Shown here: positions 17,513 through 27,998 of the stretch, piece after piece | Position numbering within the stretch: position 1 is the first letter of the stretch | Layout of the letters: the number at the start of each line of letters is the position of its first letter | The notes under the pieces: generated by a model | Told to the model about the DNA's origin: nothing | What the model saw: the letters and a program-made list of their open reading frames with translations, nothing else | Database searches by the model: none | Made by a program: the position numbers and the translations under genes | Assembly (NCBI GenBank): GCA_945862325.1 | Contig: CAMAXZ010000003.1 | Coordinates: forward strand, 62,001 to 126,000 | Reading direction: 5' to 3' | From: Klebsiella pneumoniae | Lineage (GTDB): Bacteria > Myxococcota_A > UBA796 > SXON01 | DNA: 64,000 nucleotides

Positions 17513-19381
17513 ATGGCAACCCCGACCCGCCCCGTCGCCAACACCCCGGTCGACGCCCTCCGCGTCGCCCTCTACACCCGCGTCTCCACCGACAACCAGC
17601 TCGGCGACGAGGGCTCGCTGGAGACCCAGGAGGCCCGCCTCCGTGCCTCCGTCGCCTCACGTCAGGCCCCCCACCTCGTCGCCCGCGTCTTCCGTGAAGA
17701 GGGCGCCAGCGGCAAGAACCTCGACCGCCCGCAGCTCCAGGAGATGCTCGCCGCCGTCCGCGGCGGCCAGATCGACGTGGTCATGGTCACCCGTCTCGAC
17801 CGTCTCTCCCGTTCGTTGCTCGACTTCTACGAACTGCATCGCGCCTTCGAGGCCCGCAACGTGCAGTTCGTGTCGCTCAACGAGTCCTTCGACACCTCCC
17901 AGCCCATCGGCCGCGCGATGCTCAAGCTCGTGCTGGTCTTCGCCGAGCTCGAACGTGAGCAGACCGCCGACCGCACGCGTATCGCCATGCAGGCCCGCGC
18001 CGAGCGTGGCCTGTGGAACGGCGGCGCCCCGCCGCTCGGCTACGACTCCGACGGCAACGGCCACCTCTCGGTCAACGAGGCCGAGGCCGCCATCGTCCGC
18101 GAGGCGTTCGAGAAGATGATCGAGCTCCGCTCGGTGCGGGAGATCGCCCGCTACCTCAACGCGAAGGGCTACCGCCAGAAGCGGTACGAGTCGCGCCGGC
18201 AGGGCGACAAGGGCGAGCGGGTGTTCAGCAACGCCGTCGCCGAGATCATGCTGAAGAACCGGCTGTACCTGGGCGAGGTTCCGCACTGTGGCAATTGGCA
18301 CCCCGGCCAACACAAGCCAATCGTCGATGCCACGACCTTCGACCGCGTCCAGAACATCCGGGAGGACAACCGGCGCGGCGCCAAGGCTCCGCGGGAGAAC
18401 AAGCCGCACGAGTACCTGCTCACCGGCCTCGCCCGTTGCCCTGCCTGCGACTCGGCGCTGACCTCGGCGACCACCACCAACAAGGCCGGCACCCGGTACT
18501 TCTATTACCGCTGTGTCTCGACCTCGAAGGAGGCAACGTCGACCTGCCCCATCGGCCAGCTCCCGGCCGGACCGCTGGAGGAGGCCGTGCTCGCGGTCGT
18601 CCGGCGCGCAGCGTCCGACCCGGTGCTCGTCGAGCGCGCCATCAACGAGTCGAACCGCATCGCGAAGGACCTGCTGGAGCCCGCCCGCGAGCGGCTGAAG
18701 GTCCTCCAGACCGAGCTCGCCGCGAACAGGACCGAGCGCCACCGCCTGCTGGACACGCTCCTGGCGCTCCATGGCGCAGGCTCCGAGACGGCGCGAGAGC
18801 GCATGGCCGCGTTGGAGACCCGTGGCCGGGCGCTGCAACAGGCGGTTGCGGACGAGGAGGGCAAGCTCGGCGTGGACGAGACGCGCTCCCTCTCCCTCGC
18901 GGCCATCCACACCGTCCTGCGTGACTTCGACCAGCTCTACCCGCACTTCACCCCCGGCGAGCGCAGGGAGCTGCTGCACGAGATCGTGGACGAGGTGCGC
19001 GTGCACCCGGACCGCGTCGAGGTCGCCTTGTACGACGGCACCCACGCCTCGGCGCCGATGGAGCAGGCCGTGCGGAAGGTCCGCGGGCCGGGTGGCGGCG
19101 GGGGAGGGAAGCCCTCGAAGCTCAACGGCATCTCGGCGAAGGGCGCCGAGGTTCGCGCGGTTCACGGGGAGGTTCACGCCCCAGCGGAGGAGCGTGAACC
19201 ATCACCCGGGACCATGAGGCTGCGTGCGGCTACTGTGAAGTTAGCGCAGCGCGTGGAGTGGCTCCCGGTACTTGATCAGGTTCGAACTTTCGTGTGCGAC
19301 CCGGATGAGGACGAGCGCATGCAGCTCGACCTTTACGGCGGCTTTTTCCCCAACGGGCCGAGGGCGGCGATCCAGCGCTGA
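17513..19381 (+). CDS. Large serine recombinase/integrase
   Basis: 622 residues. Domain order: resolvase catalytic domain with S25 in YTRVST and R94/R97 in TRLDRLSR; a long helix (IGRAMLKLVLVFAELEREQ); a Recombinase domain at about 165-290 (GAPPLGY); a zinc ribbon with C309, C312, C334 and C345; then a coiled coil (about 370-450) and a 150-residue tail. This is the architecture of phage-type serine integrases and of IME/ICE recombinases, which integrate at att sites unidirectionally. All catalytic residues look intact. It is the only complete recombinase in the window and could have mobilised part of the island, but I found no paired att sites. Confidence 0.92.
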   Translation: MATPTRPVANTPVDALRVALYTRVSTDNQLGDEGSLETQEARLRASVASRQAPHLVARVFREEGASGKNLDRPQLQEMLAAVRGGQIDVVMVTRLDRLSRSLLDFYELHRAFEARNVQFVSLNESFDTSQPIGRAMLKLVLVFAELEREQTADRTRIAMQARAERGLWNGGAPPLGYDSDGNGHLSVNEAEAAIVREAFEKMIELRSVREIARYLNAKGYRQKRYESRRQGDKGERVFSNAVAEIMLKNRLYLGEVPHCGNWHPGQHKPIVDATTFDRVQNIREDNRRGAKAPRENKPHEYLLTGLARCPACDSALTSATTTNKAGTRYFYYRCVSTSKEATSTCPIGQLPAGPLEEAVLAVVRRAASDPVLVERAINESNRIAKDLLEPARERLKVLQTELAANRTERHRLLDTLLALHGAGSETARERMAALETRGRALQQAVADEEGKLGVDETRSLSLAAIHTVLRDFDQLYPHFTPGERRELLHEIVDEVRVHPDRVEVALYDGTHASAPMEQAVRKVRGPGGGGGGKPSKLNGISAKGAEVRAVHGEVHAPAEEREPSPGTMRLRAATVKLAQRVEWLPVLDQVRTFVCDPDEDERMQLDLYGGFFPNGPRAAIQR

Positions 19382-19712
19382 AGCGGAGGCGTGAGGGGCG
19401 CAGCTGGTCGAAGGTCGACACACCCACCGATACGCGCGCCATGTATCAACGATGTATCAGGCGGAAGGACGCGGACCCCCACGGCCCACCCGGCGGCCAG
19501 TGGTCCGGGCGTCGCCACCACGAACTGCGCCGAGCAGCGGGCGCACGAACCGGTCAAAGCCCGTGCGCGTAGACAAGTTTTGCACGCGGTGTCCCGTCGG
19601 CAGCTTCCCACGCTCTCCCAGCGAGCCGCTTAAAGAGACGATCTGATCGCGACGTGGCCCTGTCCGCACCGGCAGGCGATCACATCGTCTCGCATAGAGA
19701 TACGCTCGCGCG
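19382..19712. other. Intergenic region between integrase and AbiEi-like remnant
   Basis: 331 bases without a convincing gene. It holds a short direct repeat ATGTATCA (19441-19448 and 19452-19459 region) and a long inverted repeat at 19635-19691. No tRNA or CRISPR-like structure is visible. An attachment site next to the integrase would be expected in a region like this, but no second copy was found in the window. Confidence 0.5.
19635..19691. promoter_or_regulatory. 16-bp inverted repeat, candidate AbiEi operator
   Basis: The left arm GAGACGATCTGATCGC (19635-19650) and the right arm GCGATCACATCGTCTC (19676-19691) are inverted copies matching at 15 of 16 positions around a 25-base spacer. The right arm ends 21 bases before the GTG of the AbiEi-like gene. 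AbiEi antitoxins are known to repress their own promoter by binding inverted repeats, so an operator is the simplest reading. A recombination site for the upstream integrase is the alternative. Confidence 0.55.
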
Positions 19713-20087
19713 GTGGTTCGACGTGGTGCACTAGCCGACTTCGTGGACGACCTCCAGGCCGGGGGGCGCCTGACCTTCACCCGCGAGGAGGCGCTTTCCG
19801 CGCTCGGGGTGTCCATGCCCGCGCTGAAGCAGGCGGCCCTACGGCTGGCGAAGCGGCGGCGGCTGGTGTCGCCGCGGCGGGGCTTCTACGTCATCGTGCC
19901 GTTGGAGCACCGAGACGAAGGCGCCCCGCCGATCAATGCGTGGCTGCCCGAGATGCTGCGCTACCAGGGCGCACGGGAGATCGGGCGCGAGTGGGACGGG
20001 GGCGAGATCGTGGTGACGGTGGACCGGTTCCAGCGGGCCGTCGTCGTCGGCCGGAACCGGGTGCGGTTCCGCGTGGGGCGAGGGTGA
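19713..20087 (+). pseudogene. AbiEi-type antitoxin, internally shortened remnant
   Basis: 124 residues. The N-terminal winged-helix part (FTREEALSALGVSMPALKQ, then SPRRGFYVIVPLEHRDEGAP) closely resembles the AbiEi antitoxin/transcriptional regulator family. Usual family members continue with a conserved central domain of 60 or more residues. Here the sequence jumps from INAWLPEMLRYQG to a stretch like the end of that domain (VVTVDRFQRAVVVGRNRVRF) and stops. A deletion inside a larger gene is the likely cause. No AbiEii nucleotidyltransferase toxin gene follows; the next gene is on the other strand. The wing-helix part could still bind the inverted repeat upstream. Confidence 0.6.
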
Positions 20088-20240
20088 CCCGCTGCCTTCG
20101 AGGCGCAGCGCAGCGCGGGGAGGCCTGTGCGCGCCGGCGCAGAATCCTCCCCCCGCCGGCGCCGCCTGAGCGCGGCCCACAAGGCCGGCGCAGTGCGCGC
20201 GTAGAAGCATATGGATTTGCGGCGGGTTGACCTGAGAGGA

Positions 20241-22403
20241 TCAGGCCTCCGAGGGCGGGATTGGGTTGAATGGACTAGGCTCGGGGAACCTCAACATCCC
20301 GAGCCCGAGCGCGATGACGACGAGGCTGACGCCCATGTCGGCGGCAACGGCGATCCACAGGTTCGCGATCCCGAGCACCGCCAGCACCATGACGACGCCC
20401 TTGGCGCCGATGGCGAGCCCGACGTTGAGCTTCACCCTCGACAACGCCGCGCGTCCGAGGCGGATCGCCCAGGCCAACCGTCGGAGGTCGTCGCCCATGA
20501 GCGCGACGTCAGCCGCCTCCATCGCGACCGCGGTGCCGCGCGTCCCCATCGCGATGCCGACGTCGGCGGCGGCGAGGGCCGGGCCGTCGTTGATGCCGTC
20601 GCCGACCATGCCGACGAACCCGTAGGTTGCCTTCAGGTCCCGGATCGCATCGACCTTTCCACCGGGGAGGAGATCAGCCATCACCAGGCCGATCCCGACG
20701 GAGCGCCCGACGGCCTGCGCCGTCCCTGCGTTGTCGCCCGTCAGGATCGCGAGCGACACGCCCGACGCCGCGAGGTCCGCCGCCGCCGCCTTCGCCTCGG
20801 CACGCGGGACGTCCGCGAGCGACAGGTGCCCCGCCAGCTTCCCGTCGATGCCGACGTAGACGACGGTCCGGCCCTCCGCCATCCACGCCTCCAGGCGGGT
20901 GTGCTCCTCCTCGCCATGCAGGCCGAGGCGCATCGCCATGCGGTGGTTGCCGACGTGTACCGTGCGTCCCTCCACCGTGGCAACGACGCCCTCGCCCTCG
21001 ATGGTCTCGTACGTCGCGGCACCGACGATCTCCCTGGTGCCGCCTACGTGTTCGAGGAGTGCGCCCGCGAGCGGGTGGCTCGACCGCGACTCGACGGCGG
21101 CGACGACGTGGTGCAGATCGGCCTCGGTGAACCCGTTGAGCGCGATGCAGTCCACGACGCGAAAGCGGCCTTCGGTCAGGGTTCCGGTCTTGTCCATCGC
21201 CAGCGCCCGCAGGCGGCCCAGCGTTTCGAGGTGCGCGCCGCCCTTCACGAGCACGCCGGCCCTCGCGGCCCGCGCCAGCGCGCTCACGATGGTGACCGGC
21301 GTGGAGAGAACGAGCGCGCAGGGACACGCGACCACGAGCAGCACGAGCGCCTTGTAGAGCCAGCCCTGGAAGTCGCCCCCAAGCAACCAGGGAACCACAG
21401 CGATCCCGAGGGCAAGCGCGCAGACGACGGGCGTGTAGACGCGCGAGAAGCGATCCACCCACCGCTCCGTCGGCGAACGCGCGCTCTGCGCCTCCTCGAC
21501 GAGGCGGGCCATGCGGGCGACTGCCGAGTCTCCGGCCGTCGCCGTCGTCTCGACTTCGAGCACGCCACCCTGGTTCACCGTCCCCGCACAAACGGCCGCA
21601 CCCGCCTTCTTCGCGACGGGAACGGACTCGCCGGTCAGCGCGCTCTCGTCCACCGAGGACTCTCCGCTCGCGACGCGACCATCGAGCGGGATTCGAGCGC
21701 CGGGTCGGATGAGCAAGCGGGTGCCGACCGCGACCCCGGCGGCCGGAACGTCGGCGCCCGTCGCCAGTGTGGCGGTGTCGGGCGCGAGCTGCATCACCGC
21801 CGCGATGGCGGATCGGGCCCGGTCCATCGCGCGATCTTCGAGCCACTCGGCGACAGCGAACAGGAAACCGACCGTCGCGCCCTCCCCCCACTCGCCGATG
21901 GCCACCGCTCCGACCACGGCCACCGTCATCAGGAAGTTGATGTCGAGCACTCGCTGCCGGAGGGCGAGGAAGCCCTTCTTCGCCACCGGAGGAAGGCCGA
22001 TTGCGACCGCGACCAGCGCCGCGTACTCGGCGGGCGGGAACCACGTCGAGAGCATCGAGACGCCGACCAGGGCGCCGATCGCCACGAGCCGCAACGGGAT
22101 GCCACCCTCGACGCCGCCGTGGTCGTGGCCACCGTGTTCGGGTGGTTGTACCGCCGCAGGTTCGGCATTGCCGTCGCCGGTCGGTGCCGCTGCCACGAGC
22201 GCAGCGCCCAGAGCGAGCGGCTGGAGGGCCCGCAACAAGTCGGCCGGGGACACGGCACCCGTGTGCCGAATCCACGCCTTCTTGCCCAACACATCCACAT
22301 CCACGCCCTCGATACCGGGGAGAGCGCCGAGCGCGTTGGACACCATCCGGGCCTCCGACTCGCAGCAGACTCCCGGGACGACTACGCAGGTGCGCTCAGA
22401 CAA
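20241..22403 (-). CDS. zntA: Heavy-metal P1B-type ATPase (Zn/Cd/Pb/Co efflux)
   Basis: 720 residues. The N-terminal metal-binding domain carries a CC-x-SE motif ([10 protein letters not shown], 11-20), as in Zn/Cd/Pb ATPases, followed by a His-rich HGGHDHGG linker. Catalytic motifs: TGES at 257-260, the membrane CPC at 360-362 ([12 protein letters not shown]), phosphorylated D404 in DKTGTLT, HP in SSHPLAGAL, and a [16 protein letters not shown] hinge. It exports divalent metal across the inner membrane. The TTG at 22403 has AGAGG 6 bases upstream and overlaps the end of czcA by 8 bases, so it is the last gene of the czc operon. Cd versus Zn versus Pb preference cannot be decided here. Confidence 0.92.
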   Translation of the reverse strand: MSERTCVVVPGVCCESEARMVSNALGALPGIEGVDVDVLGKKAWIRHTGAVSPADLLRALQPLALGAALVAAAPTGDGNAEPAAVQPPEHGGHDHGGVEGGIPLRLVAIGALVGVSMLSTWFPPAEYAALVAVAIGLPPVAKKGFLALRQRVLDINFLMTVAVVGAVAIGEWGEGATVGFLFAVAEWLEDRAMDRARSAIAAVMQLAPDTATLATGADVPAAGVAVGTRLLIRPGARIPLDGRVASGESSVDESALTGESVPVAKKAGAAVCAGTVNQGGVLEVETTATAGDSAVARMARLVEEAQSARSPTERWVDRFSRVYTPVVCALALGIAVVPWLLGGDFQGWLYKALVLLVVACPCALVLSTPVTIVSALARAARAGVLVKGGAHLETLGRLRALAMDKTGTLTEGRFRVVDCIALNGFTEADLHHVVAAVESRSSHPLAGALLEHVGGTREIVGAATYETIEGEGVVATVEGRTVHVGNHRMAMRLGLHGEEEHTRLEAWMAEGRTVVYVGIDGKLAGHLSLADVPRAEAKAAAADLAASGVSLAILTGDNAGTAQAVGRSVGIGLVMADLLPGGKVDAIRDLKATYGFVGMVGDGINDGPALAAADVGIAMGTRGTAVAMEAADVALMGDDLRRLAWAIRLGRAALSRVKLNVGLAIGAKGVVMVLAVLGIANLWIAVAADMGVSLVVIALGLGMLRFPEPSPFNPIPPSEA

Positions 22404-25400
22404 CGGACACCTCTGGCACGGGCTCAGTAACGATCTCCGGGGCTGAATCGTCCCCGCCCATCCACCACGCATAGAGCGTCGGGAGGACGAGCAGCGTGAG
22501 CGCGGTGCTGGTGATCAGCCCGCCGATGACCACCGTGGCGAGCGGTCGTTGCACCTCCGAGCCTGCCGAGCTGGCCAGCGCCATGGGCAGGAAGCCGAGC
22601 GCCGCCACCAGCGCGGTCATGAGCACCGGTCGAAGCCGTACTTCGGCGCCCTCTCTCGCCGCGTTCGCCGCTGTACTTCCCGCCTCCTGGAGCCGCCGCA
22701 CATAGGAGACGAGCACCACGCCGTTCATGACTGCGATCCCGAAGAGCGCGATGAAGCCGACCGCCGCAGAGATCGAGAACGGCAGTCCCCGAATCGCCAG
22801 CGCCATCACCCCGCCACTGACGGCGAGCGGCACGTTGGCGTAGACCAGCGCCGCCAGCTTCACCGAACCGAATTGAAGCTGGAGGATCACGAAGATCAGC
22901 AACAGCACCAGCGGGACCACGATGGCGAGCCGCGCTGAGGCGTCCTGGAGGTTCTCGAAGGTGCCGCCCCAATCGAGCTCGTACCCAGGGGGCAGGTCCA
23001 CGTCCGCGGCGATGCGCTCCTGGGCTTCGGTGACGAGCGAGGCGACGTCGCGGCCACGCGCGTTGACTTCCACCGTGAGCTTGCGACGCCCCCCCTCACG
23101 GCTCACCTGGGCCGGCCCGGACTCCTCGGTGAGCGTCGCGACCTGGCGGAGAGGCACCCGTACGTCGGCGTTCCCGACGAGGATCTCGCCGAGCCGGTCG
23201 ACGTCCGTTCGAACCTCCGCGGGGAACCGCACCTGAATCGCAAAGCGGCGCTGCCCGTCGATGACCACGCCAGCCTGCCTCCCGGCGATGGTCTCCACCG
23301 CGTCGAGCACATCCCCTGCGTCGATGCCGAGCCGAGCGATGGCCGCGCGGTCCACGATCACGCGGAGCAGCGGCAACCCGGCGACCTGCTCGGCCTTCAC
23401 GTCCTCCGCCCCCTGTACCGTGCCGACGACCCGGACGATGTCGTCCCCGATCCGCTTGAGCGTGGGGAGATCATCTCCATACACGACGATGGCGATGTCG
23501 GACCGCACCCCTTCGATGAGCTCGTTCACCCGCAGCTCGATCGGCTGCGAGAACGAGAAGTTTGCACCGGGTACGCCGTCTTTCAGCACCTCCTGAAGCC
23601 CCTCGACGAGATCCTCCTTGTCGTCAACCTTGGTCCAGCCGGCCACGGGCTTCAGCATGACGAACACGTCCGAGAAGTCCACGCCCATCGGGTCCGTGGC
23701 GATCTCGGCGCGTCCTGTCTTCGAGATGACGGTAAGGACCTCATCCGGGTACGCCGTGAGGATCGCGCGCTCGGCCTCACCGGCCTGTCGAATGGACTCC
23801 TCCAACGACACGGACGGCAACCGGGCGATCTGCAAGGCGATGGCGCCCTCGTCGAGCTTCGGCACGAACACCGCACCGAGGAACGGGGCGATGCCGAGGC
23901 TCACGAGGAAGGCCGCAGCCGCGAGCCCGACCGTCAGGACGCGGCGCCGCATTGCGATGGCCAGGAGCGGCAGGTAGACGCGCTCGGCGAGGCGCATCAG
24001 CCACGTGTGTTTCTCCTCGGCGTTGCGCAGCGCCATGGAAGCCAGCACCGGCATCAACGTGAGCGAGAGCAGCAACGACCCCACCAAGGCAAACACGACG
24101 GTGAGCGCCATCGGCCGGAACATCTTGCCTTCGATGCCGGTGAGCGTCAGGATCGGCAGGTACACGAGGATGATGATCCCGACCGCGAAGACGACCGGGC
24201 GCCCGACCTCGCGTGCGGCCGCCAGGATCGTGCTGTCGTCGACCTTCTCGCCCCTTTTTCGTTTCTCACCCACCAGGCGGACGACGTTCTCGATCATGAC
24301 GACCGAGCCGTCCACGATCAACCCGAAGTCGATCGCGCCGAGACTCATCAGGTTGCCCGACACCCCGGCCATCAGCATGCCGGTGAACGCGAACAGCATC
24401 GAAAGCGGGATGGCTGCAGCGACGATGAAGCCACCGCGAACGTTGCCAAGCGTGAGCAACAGCACCGCGATGACCAGGACGCCACCCTCGAGCAGGCTCG
24501 TCTCCACCGTGCTGATGGTGCGGGCGATGAGCTCCGTCCGGTCATAGAAGACCTCGATCGTCACGCCGTCCGGCAGCGTGGGTTCGATCTCCGCCATCCG
24601 GTCCTTCACGGACTCCACGACGGTGCGGGAGTTCTCGCCGAGCAGCATCATGACGATGCCGGTGACGGCCTCGCCACGACCGTCGCGCGTCACAGCACCT
24701 TGACGGAGCATCGGCGCGAAGCGCACGTCTCCGAGCTCGTGGACGTGGATCGGCGTGCCCTCCGGCGTGGTCGCGACTACGATGTCGGCGAGATCCTCCA
24801 GCGAGCCGACCAGGGCCTCCCCTCGAATGAGCATCTGCTCGCGGCCCTTCTGGATGTACCCGCCGCCGGCCGCGCGGTTGTTCCTCTCCAGCGCCTCGAA
24901 CAGGTCGGCGAGCACCAGCCGGCGCGCGGTGAGCGCCTCGGGGCGGACCGCCACTTCGTAGGTGCGCAGCTCGCCGCCAAAGCTGTTGACCTCGACCACG
25001 CCAGAAACGGCGCGTAGGCGGGGCGCCACCTGCCAATCGAGGATGTCGCGAAGCTCCATGGCCGTGAGCCCGTTGCCACGGATCTCGAACTGGTAGATCT
25101 CCCCGAGCCCCGACGACACGGGGCCCATCTCGGGCTGACCGTAGCCCTCGGGAATTGCCTCGCGCGCCTCGTTCAGACGTTCCCCGAGCACCTGTCGTGC
25201 CCACCAGATCTCCGTGCCTTCCTCGAACACGACCGTCACGACGGACAGGCCAAAGCGGGACAGCGACCGCATCTCCTCGACCTTGGGCACTCCCCCCATG
25301 GCCTGCTCCACGGGAACGGTCAGAAAGCGCTCGACCTCTTCAGGGCCAAGCCCTGGCGCTTCGGTGAGGATCTGGATCTGGACGTTGGTGACGTCCGGCA

Positions 25401-25554
25401 CGGCGTCGATCGGCAGTTGCAGCACGGATCGGAATCCGAGCGCGGCCATGACGAACACCAGGATGAGGACGAGCACCCGGTTGCGAAGCGACCACGCGAG
25501 CACGCGATCGATGATGTCCGGGCCACCGCCGTGGAGGAGGGGGTCAGTGGGCAT
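22396..25554 (-). CDS. czcA: CzcA-type RND heavy-metal efflux pump
   Basis: 1052 residues, full RND length. It has the typical start ([20 protein letters not shown] as first membrane helix, then [16 protein letters not shown]), two large periplasmic loops and two sets of hydrophobic helices. The HME-RND signature is present, including the [20 protein letters not shown] segment, whose acidic residue carries the proton relay. It drives export of Zn, Cd or Co from the periplasm through CzcB and CzcC. The ATG at 25554 overlaps the czcB stop by 11 bases. Its stop lies within the start region of the P-type ATPase. The pair would clear metal from both cytoplasm and periplasm. Confidence 0.95.
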   Translation of the reverse strand: MPTDPLLHGGGPDIIDRVLAWSLRNRVLVLILVFVMAALGFRSVLQLPIDAVPDVTNVQIQILTEAPGLGPEEVERFLTVPVEQAMGGVPKVEEMRSLSRFGLSVVTVVFEEGTEIWWARQVLGERLNEAREAIPEGYGQPEMGPVSSGLGEIYQFEIRGNGLTAMELRDILDWQVAPRLRAVSGVVEVNSFGGELRTYEVAVRPEALTARRLVLADLFEALERNNRAAGGGYIQKGREQMLIRGEALVGSLEDLADIVVATTPEGTPIHVHELGDVRFAPMLRQGAVTRDGRGEAVTGIVMMLLGENSRTVVESVKDRMAEIEPTLPDGVTIEVFYDRTELIARTISTVETSLLEGGVLVIAVLLLTLGNVRGGFIVAAAIPLSMLFAFTGMLMAGVSGNLMSLGAIDFGLIVDGSVVMIENVVRLVGEKRKRGEKVDDSTILAAAREVGRPVVFAVGIIILVYLPILTLTGIEGKMFRPMALTVVFALVGSLLLSLTLMPVLASMALRNAEEKHTWLMRLAERVYLPLLAIAMRRRVLTVGLAAAAFLVSLGIAPFLGAVFVPKLDEGAIALQIARLPSVSLEESIRQAGEAERAILTAYPDEVLTVISKTGRAEIATDPMGVDFSDVFVMLKPVAGWTKVDDKEDLVEGLQEVLKDGVPGANFSFSQPIELRVNELIEGVRSDIAIVVYGDDLPTLKRIGDDIVRVVGTVQGAEDVKAEQVAGLPLLRVIVDRAAIARLGIDAGDVLDAVETIAGRQAGVVIDGQRRFAIQVRFPAEVRTDVDRLGEILVGNADVRVPLRQVATLTEESGPAQVSREGGRRKLTVEVNARGRDVASLVTEAQERIAADVDLPPGYELDWGGTFENLQDASARLAIVVPLVLLLIFVILQLQFGSVKLAALVYANVPLAVSGGVMALAIRGLPFSISAAVGFIALFGIAVMNGVVLVSYVRRLQEAGSTAANAAREGAEVRLRPVLMTALVAALGFLPMALASSAGSEVQRPLATVVIGGLITSTALTLLVLPTLYAWWMGGDDSAPEIVTEPVPEVSVV

Positions 25555-26713
25555 GACCTTCCCCCATCTCCGCTTTGGCGAGTTCGCTCTTCAGCGTGAA
25601 CGCGCCCTTCACGACGATGGGCTCACCGGGTTCGATGCCGGTCAGGATCTGCACGTCCACTGCGGTGCGCTGCCCGAGCGTGACGGCGCGGGCCTCGAAC
25701 GCGGCGCCCTCCTCTACGAACACGGAGGGGCGGCCCTCTACGTCCTGCACGGCCTCAGCCGGAACGACGACGGTCGACTCTCCGAGAGTGGCGCTTGCAC
25801 CCAGGTCCGCCCGCCCGAACATACCTGGTTTGAGGCGATGTTCCGGGTTGTCCACGACGAGTCGCACCTCGATGGTGCGGGAGTCGGCATCCACGATGGA
25901 ACCCACCCAGTCGATGACCCCCGCAAACGCCTCGCCGGGCCAGGCGTCCACGGTGAACCGCACCTGCTGACCACGGGTCACCCGGGAAAGATCCCGCTCG
26001 AACACGTCCAGCACCACCCAGACGAGGTCGAGGTTGCCGACATGGAAGAGCTGCGTGCCGGGTGCGACCGTTTCACCAATGGATACGTCCGCCGCGAGCA
26101 CTTCGCCCGCCACCGGGCTCTTCACCGGAAACCTCGACGGGAAGTGCTCGTCGTCGAGGGCGCCCGGGCTGACCCCGAGCACGCGGAGCCGCTCCTCGGC
26201 GGCCTCGTAGGCCGCGAGCGCGCCTGCCCCCTGAGCGTTTGCCTCCGCGAGCTGGGCCTTGGACGTCGACCCGCTCGCCTCCAACTCGCTGAGCCGCGCG
26301 ACGCGCGCCAGGGCGACGTCGCGGTCGGCCTTCCGCGCGTGGTAGGCGCCGATAGCCTCGCCGAGGGCGGGAGAGCGCACCTCTGCCAGAAGGGAGCCCA
26401 CGCCGACCGGATCTCCGGGCTGGAGGAGGATGCGCTCAACCTGTCCTTCCGCGGAGACGCCGACTCGAGCCTCGCGGCGAGGATCGAGTTGCACTCGCGC
26501 GGTTGTACCGAAGCCCCCGGACCAGGCGCGGCTCTCCGCGGGCTGAACGACGAGCGCGGCGGCGGCGCGCGCCTCGGGGGACAGGGTCACGCTCTCGGCG
26601 TGACCGCCTTCCTCGGCGTGGCCGCCTTCTTCGCCATGGTCGACGTGGGCCTCCTTCTCAGGAGCACCCCCGGGTATAATCGTGGAACAGGCGAGTAGAA
26701 GGAGGGCGATCAT
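25544..26713 (-). CDS. czcB: CzcB-type periplasmic adaptor lipoprotein
   Basis: 389 residues. A short hydrophobic start ending in LLLLAC indicates lipoprotein processing at C9. A His-rich stretch follows (HVDHGEEGGHAEEGGHAE, about 23-40), a metal-binding hallmark of CzcB proteins. The barrel-sandwich and helical hairpin regions (EGQVERILLQPGDPV ... VKSPVAGEVLAADVSIGETV) identify an RND membrane-fusion protein, which links CzcA to the outer membrane channel. The C-terminal GEGHAH adds histidines. Its ATG overlaps the czcC stop (ATGA). Confidence 0.92.
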   Translation of the reverse strand: MIALLLLACSTIIPGGAPEKEAHVDHGEEGGHAEEGGHAESVTLSPEARAAAALVVQPAESRAWSGGFGTTARVQLDPRREARVGVSAEGQVERILLQPGDPVGVGSLLAEVRSPALGEAIGAYHARKADRDVALARVARLSELEASGSTSKAQLAEANAQGAGALAAYEAAEERLRVLGVSPGALDDEHFPSRFPVKSPVAGEVLAADVSIGETVAPGTQLFHVGNLDLVWVVLDVFERDLSRVTRGQQVRFTVDAWPGEAFAGVIDWVGSIVDADSRTIEVRLVVDNPEHRLKPGMFGRADLGASATLGESTVVVPAEAVQDVEGRPSVFVEEGAAFEARAVTLGQRTAVDVQILTGIEPGEPIVVKGAFTLKSELAKAEMGEGHAH

Positions 26714-27879
26714 CGGGAGGCTCCGCCGAGGAGGGATTCGTCTTCGGTGGCGAGGAGGAGGTGAATGCGAGAGAGGGCAAGGTCGCCGCGGGCTTCGGAG
26801 AGCGCCTGCTGGCCGGACACGACCTCGTCGCGGAGGAGGATGGTGGTGACGAGGTCCATCTCGCCGGAGCGGACGGCGGCTTCGATGGACGCCAGCGCGG
26901 CCACGGCGTCGTCGGCGGTGGCGGGGACGCTCGCCATCGTGGATGCGGCGTCGGCGTGGGCGTCGGCGGCGGTGCGCTGCTCCGCGGCCGCGCGAGCCGT
27001 GGTCGCGTCCAGTTCGGCGCGGGCAACCCCGGCTTCGCCGCGCGCCTCGGATACGCCGCCCTGGTTCTGGTGCCAGAGCGGGAGCGTCACCCCGAGCGAC
27101 GGCCCCGCGACTACGCTGCCCCCGTCGTTCTCGTAGAAGCCTCCGATCGTCACCGGCGGCAGGGCTGCGGCGCGTTCGCGGGCGACGGCCGCCTCGGCGG
27201 CGTCGAGCGCGAGTCGGGCAGCGCGCACGTCAGAGCGTTCGCCGTCGGTCCCGGGACGGGGCTCAGGCGCGGCCGTCAGGGGATCGGTGTCGAGGTCGCC
27301 GCCGTTCACCGCGCGCTGGGCCAGGGTCGACAGCGTCGCCAGCACCTCGGCCTCGGCAGAGCGAGCGGCGAGCAACTCCCGCGCGGCCTTCGCCTGGTCC
27401 AACCGGGCAAGCCGAAGATCGAGGTCCGCGGCCTCACCGACGCGCACTCGCGACTCCGTTGCGGCGAGCTGCCGGGTGGCGAGGTCGAACGCCTGCCGCG
27501 CGAGCTTCGCGCCCTGTTGGGCGACGACCGCTTCGATGTAGGCGGTGCGTGCCTCGGCGGCGACTTCGAGCCGGGTGCGCGTGAGGCCGGCTTCGGCGGC
27601 GGCGACTCGGGCGCGGGCGCTCTTGTGCGCCGCCAGCCCCTCGCCGCTGATCGAGAGCGGCTGGCCGATGGAGACGTCGATCTTGTCGCCGATGACCGCA
27701 TATCCGGCGTCGATCACGGGGTTCTCACGCAGGAAGCCGGACTGACGAGAGGCACCCTTCGCGGCGGTCAGCTCCGCGTCGGCGCGCGCTACGTCAGGGT
27801 TGGAGGCGAGCGCGGCGGCGACCGCGTCGTCAGGAGTAAGGGGCGCAGCGAGTGCCGCTCCGAGCAGGAACAGGAACAA
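26710..27879 (-). CDS. czcC: CzcC-type outer membrane efflux protein
   Basis: 389 residues. A short signal peptide (FLFLLGAALAAP) precedes a TolC-family helical repeat: LTPDDAVAAALASNPDVARA at the start, long Ala/Arg/Glu-rich helices and two internal repeats. TolC-like proteins form the outer membrane channel of the CzcCBA pump. The TTG at 27879 has GGAG 5 bases upstream. It is the first of the pump genes, followed with overlap by czcB, and lies 119 bases downstream of a small exported metal-binding protein on the same strand. Confidence 0.92.
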   Translation of the reverse strand: MFLFLLGAALAAPLTPDDAVAAALASNPDVARADAELTAAKGASRQSGFLRENPVIDAGYAVIGDKIDVSIGQPLSISGEGLAAHKSARARVAAAEAGLTRTRLEVAAEARTAYIEAVVAQQGAKLARQAFDLATRQLAATESRVRVGEAADLDLRLARLDQAKAARELLAARSAEAEVLATLSTLAQRAVNGGDLDTDPLTAAPEPRPGTDGERSDVRAARLALDAAEAAVARERAAALPPVTIGGFYENDGGSVVAGPSLGVTLPLWHQNQGGVSEARGEAGVARAELDATTARAAAEQRTAADAHADAASTMASVPATADDAVAALASIEAAVRSGEMDLVTTILLRDEVVSGQQALSEARGDLALSRIHLLLATEDESLLGGASR

Positions 27880-27998
27880 GGAAGCTCCGAAAGCGTGGGA
27901 GAGTCACCAAGGGGTGACCGGGACACGTTCGGGCCTCGATGGGTGGTTCCGAACGCGCAGCTTCACGACGCCGCCGCTATGGGAGCGTCGAGTCGGAG

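Noticed and set aside
19441-19460. Direct repeat ATGTATCA as integrase attachment site
   Set aside because: The repeat is only 8 bases and no partner copy was found at another boundary in the window.
20088-20240. GC-rich hairpins between the AbiEi remnant and the P-type ATPase as a terminator
   Set aside because: Several overlapping GC hairpins are possible but none is followed by a T-run on either strand.
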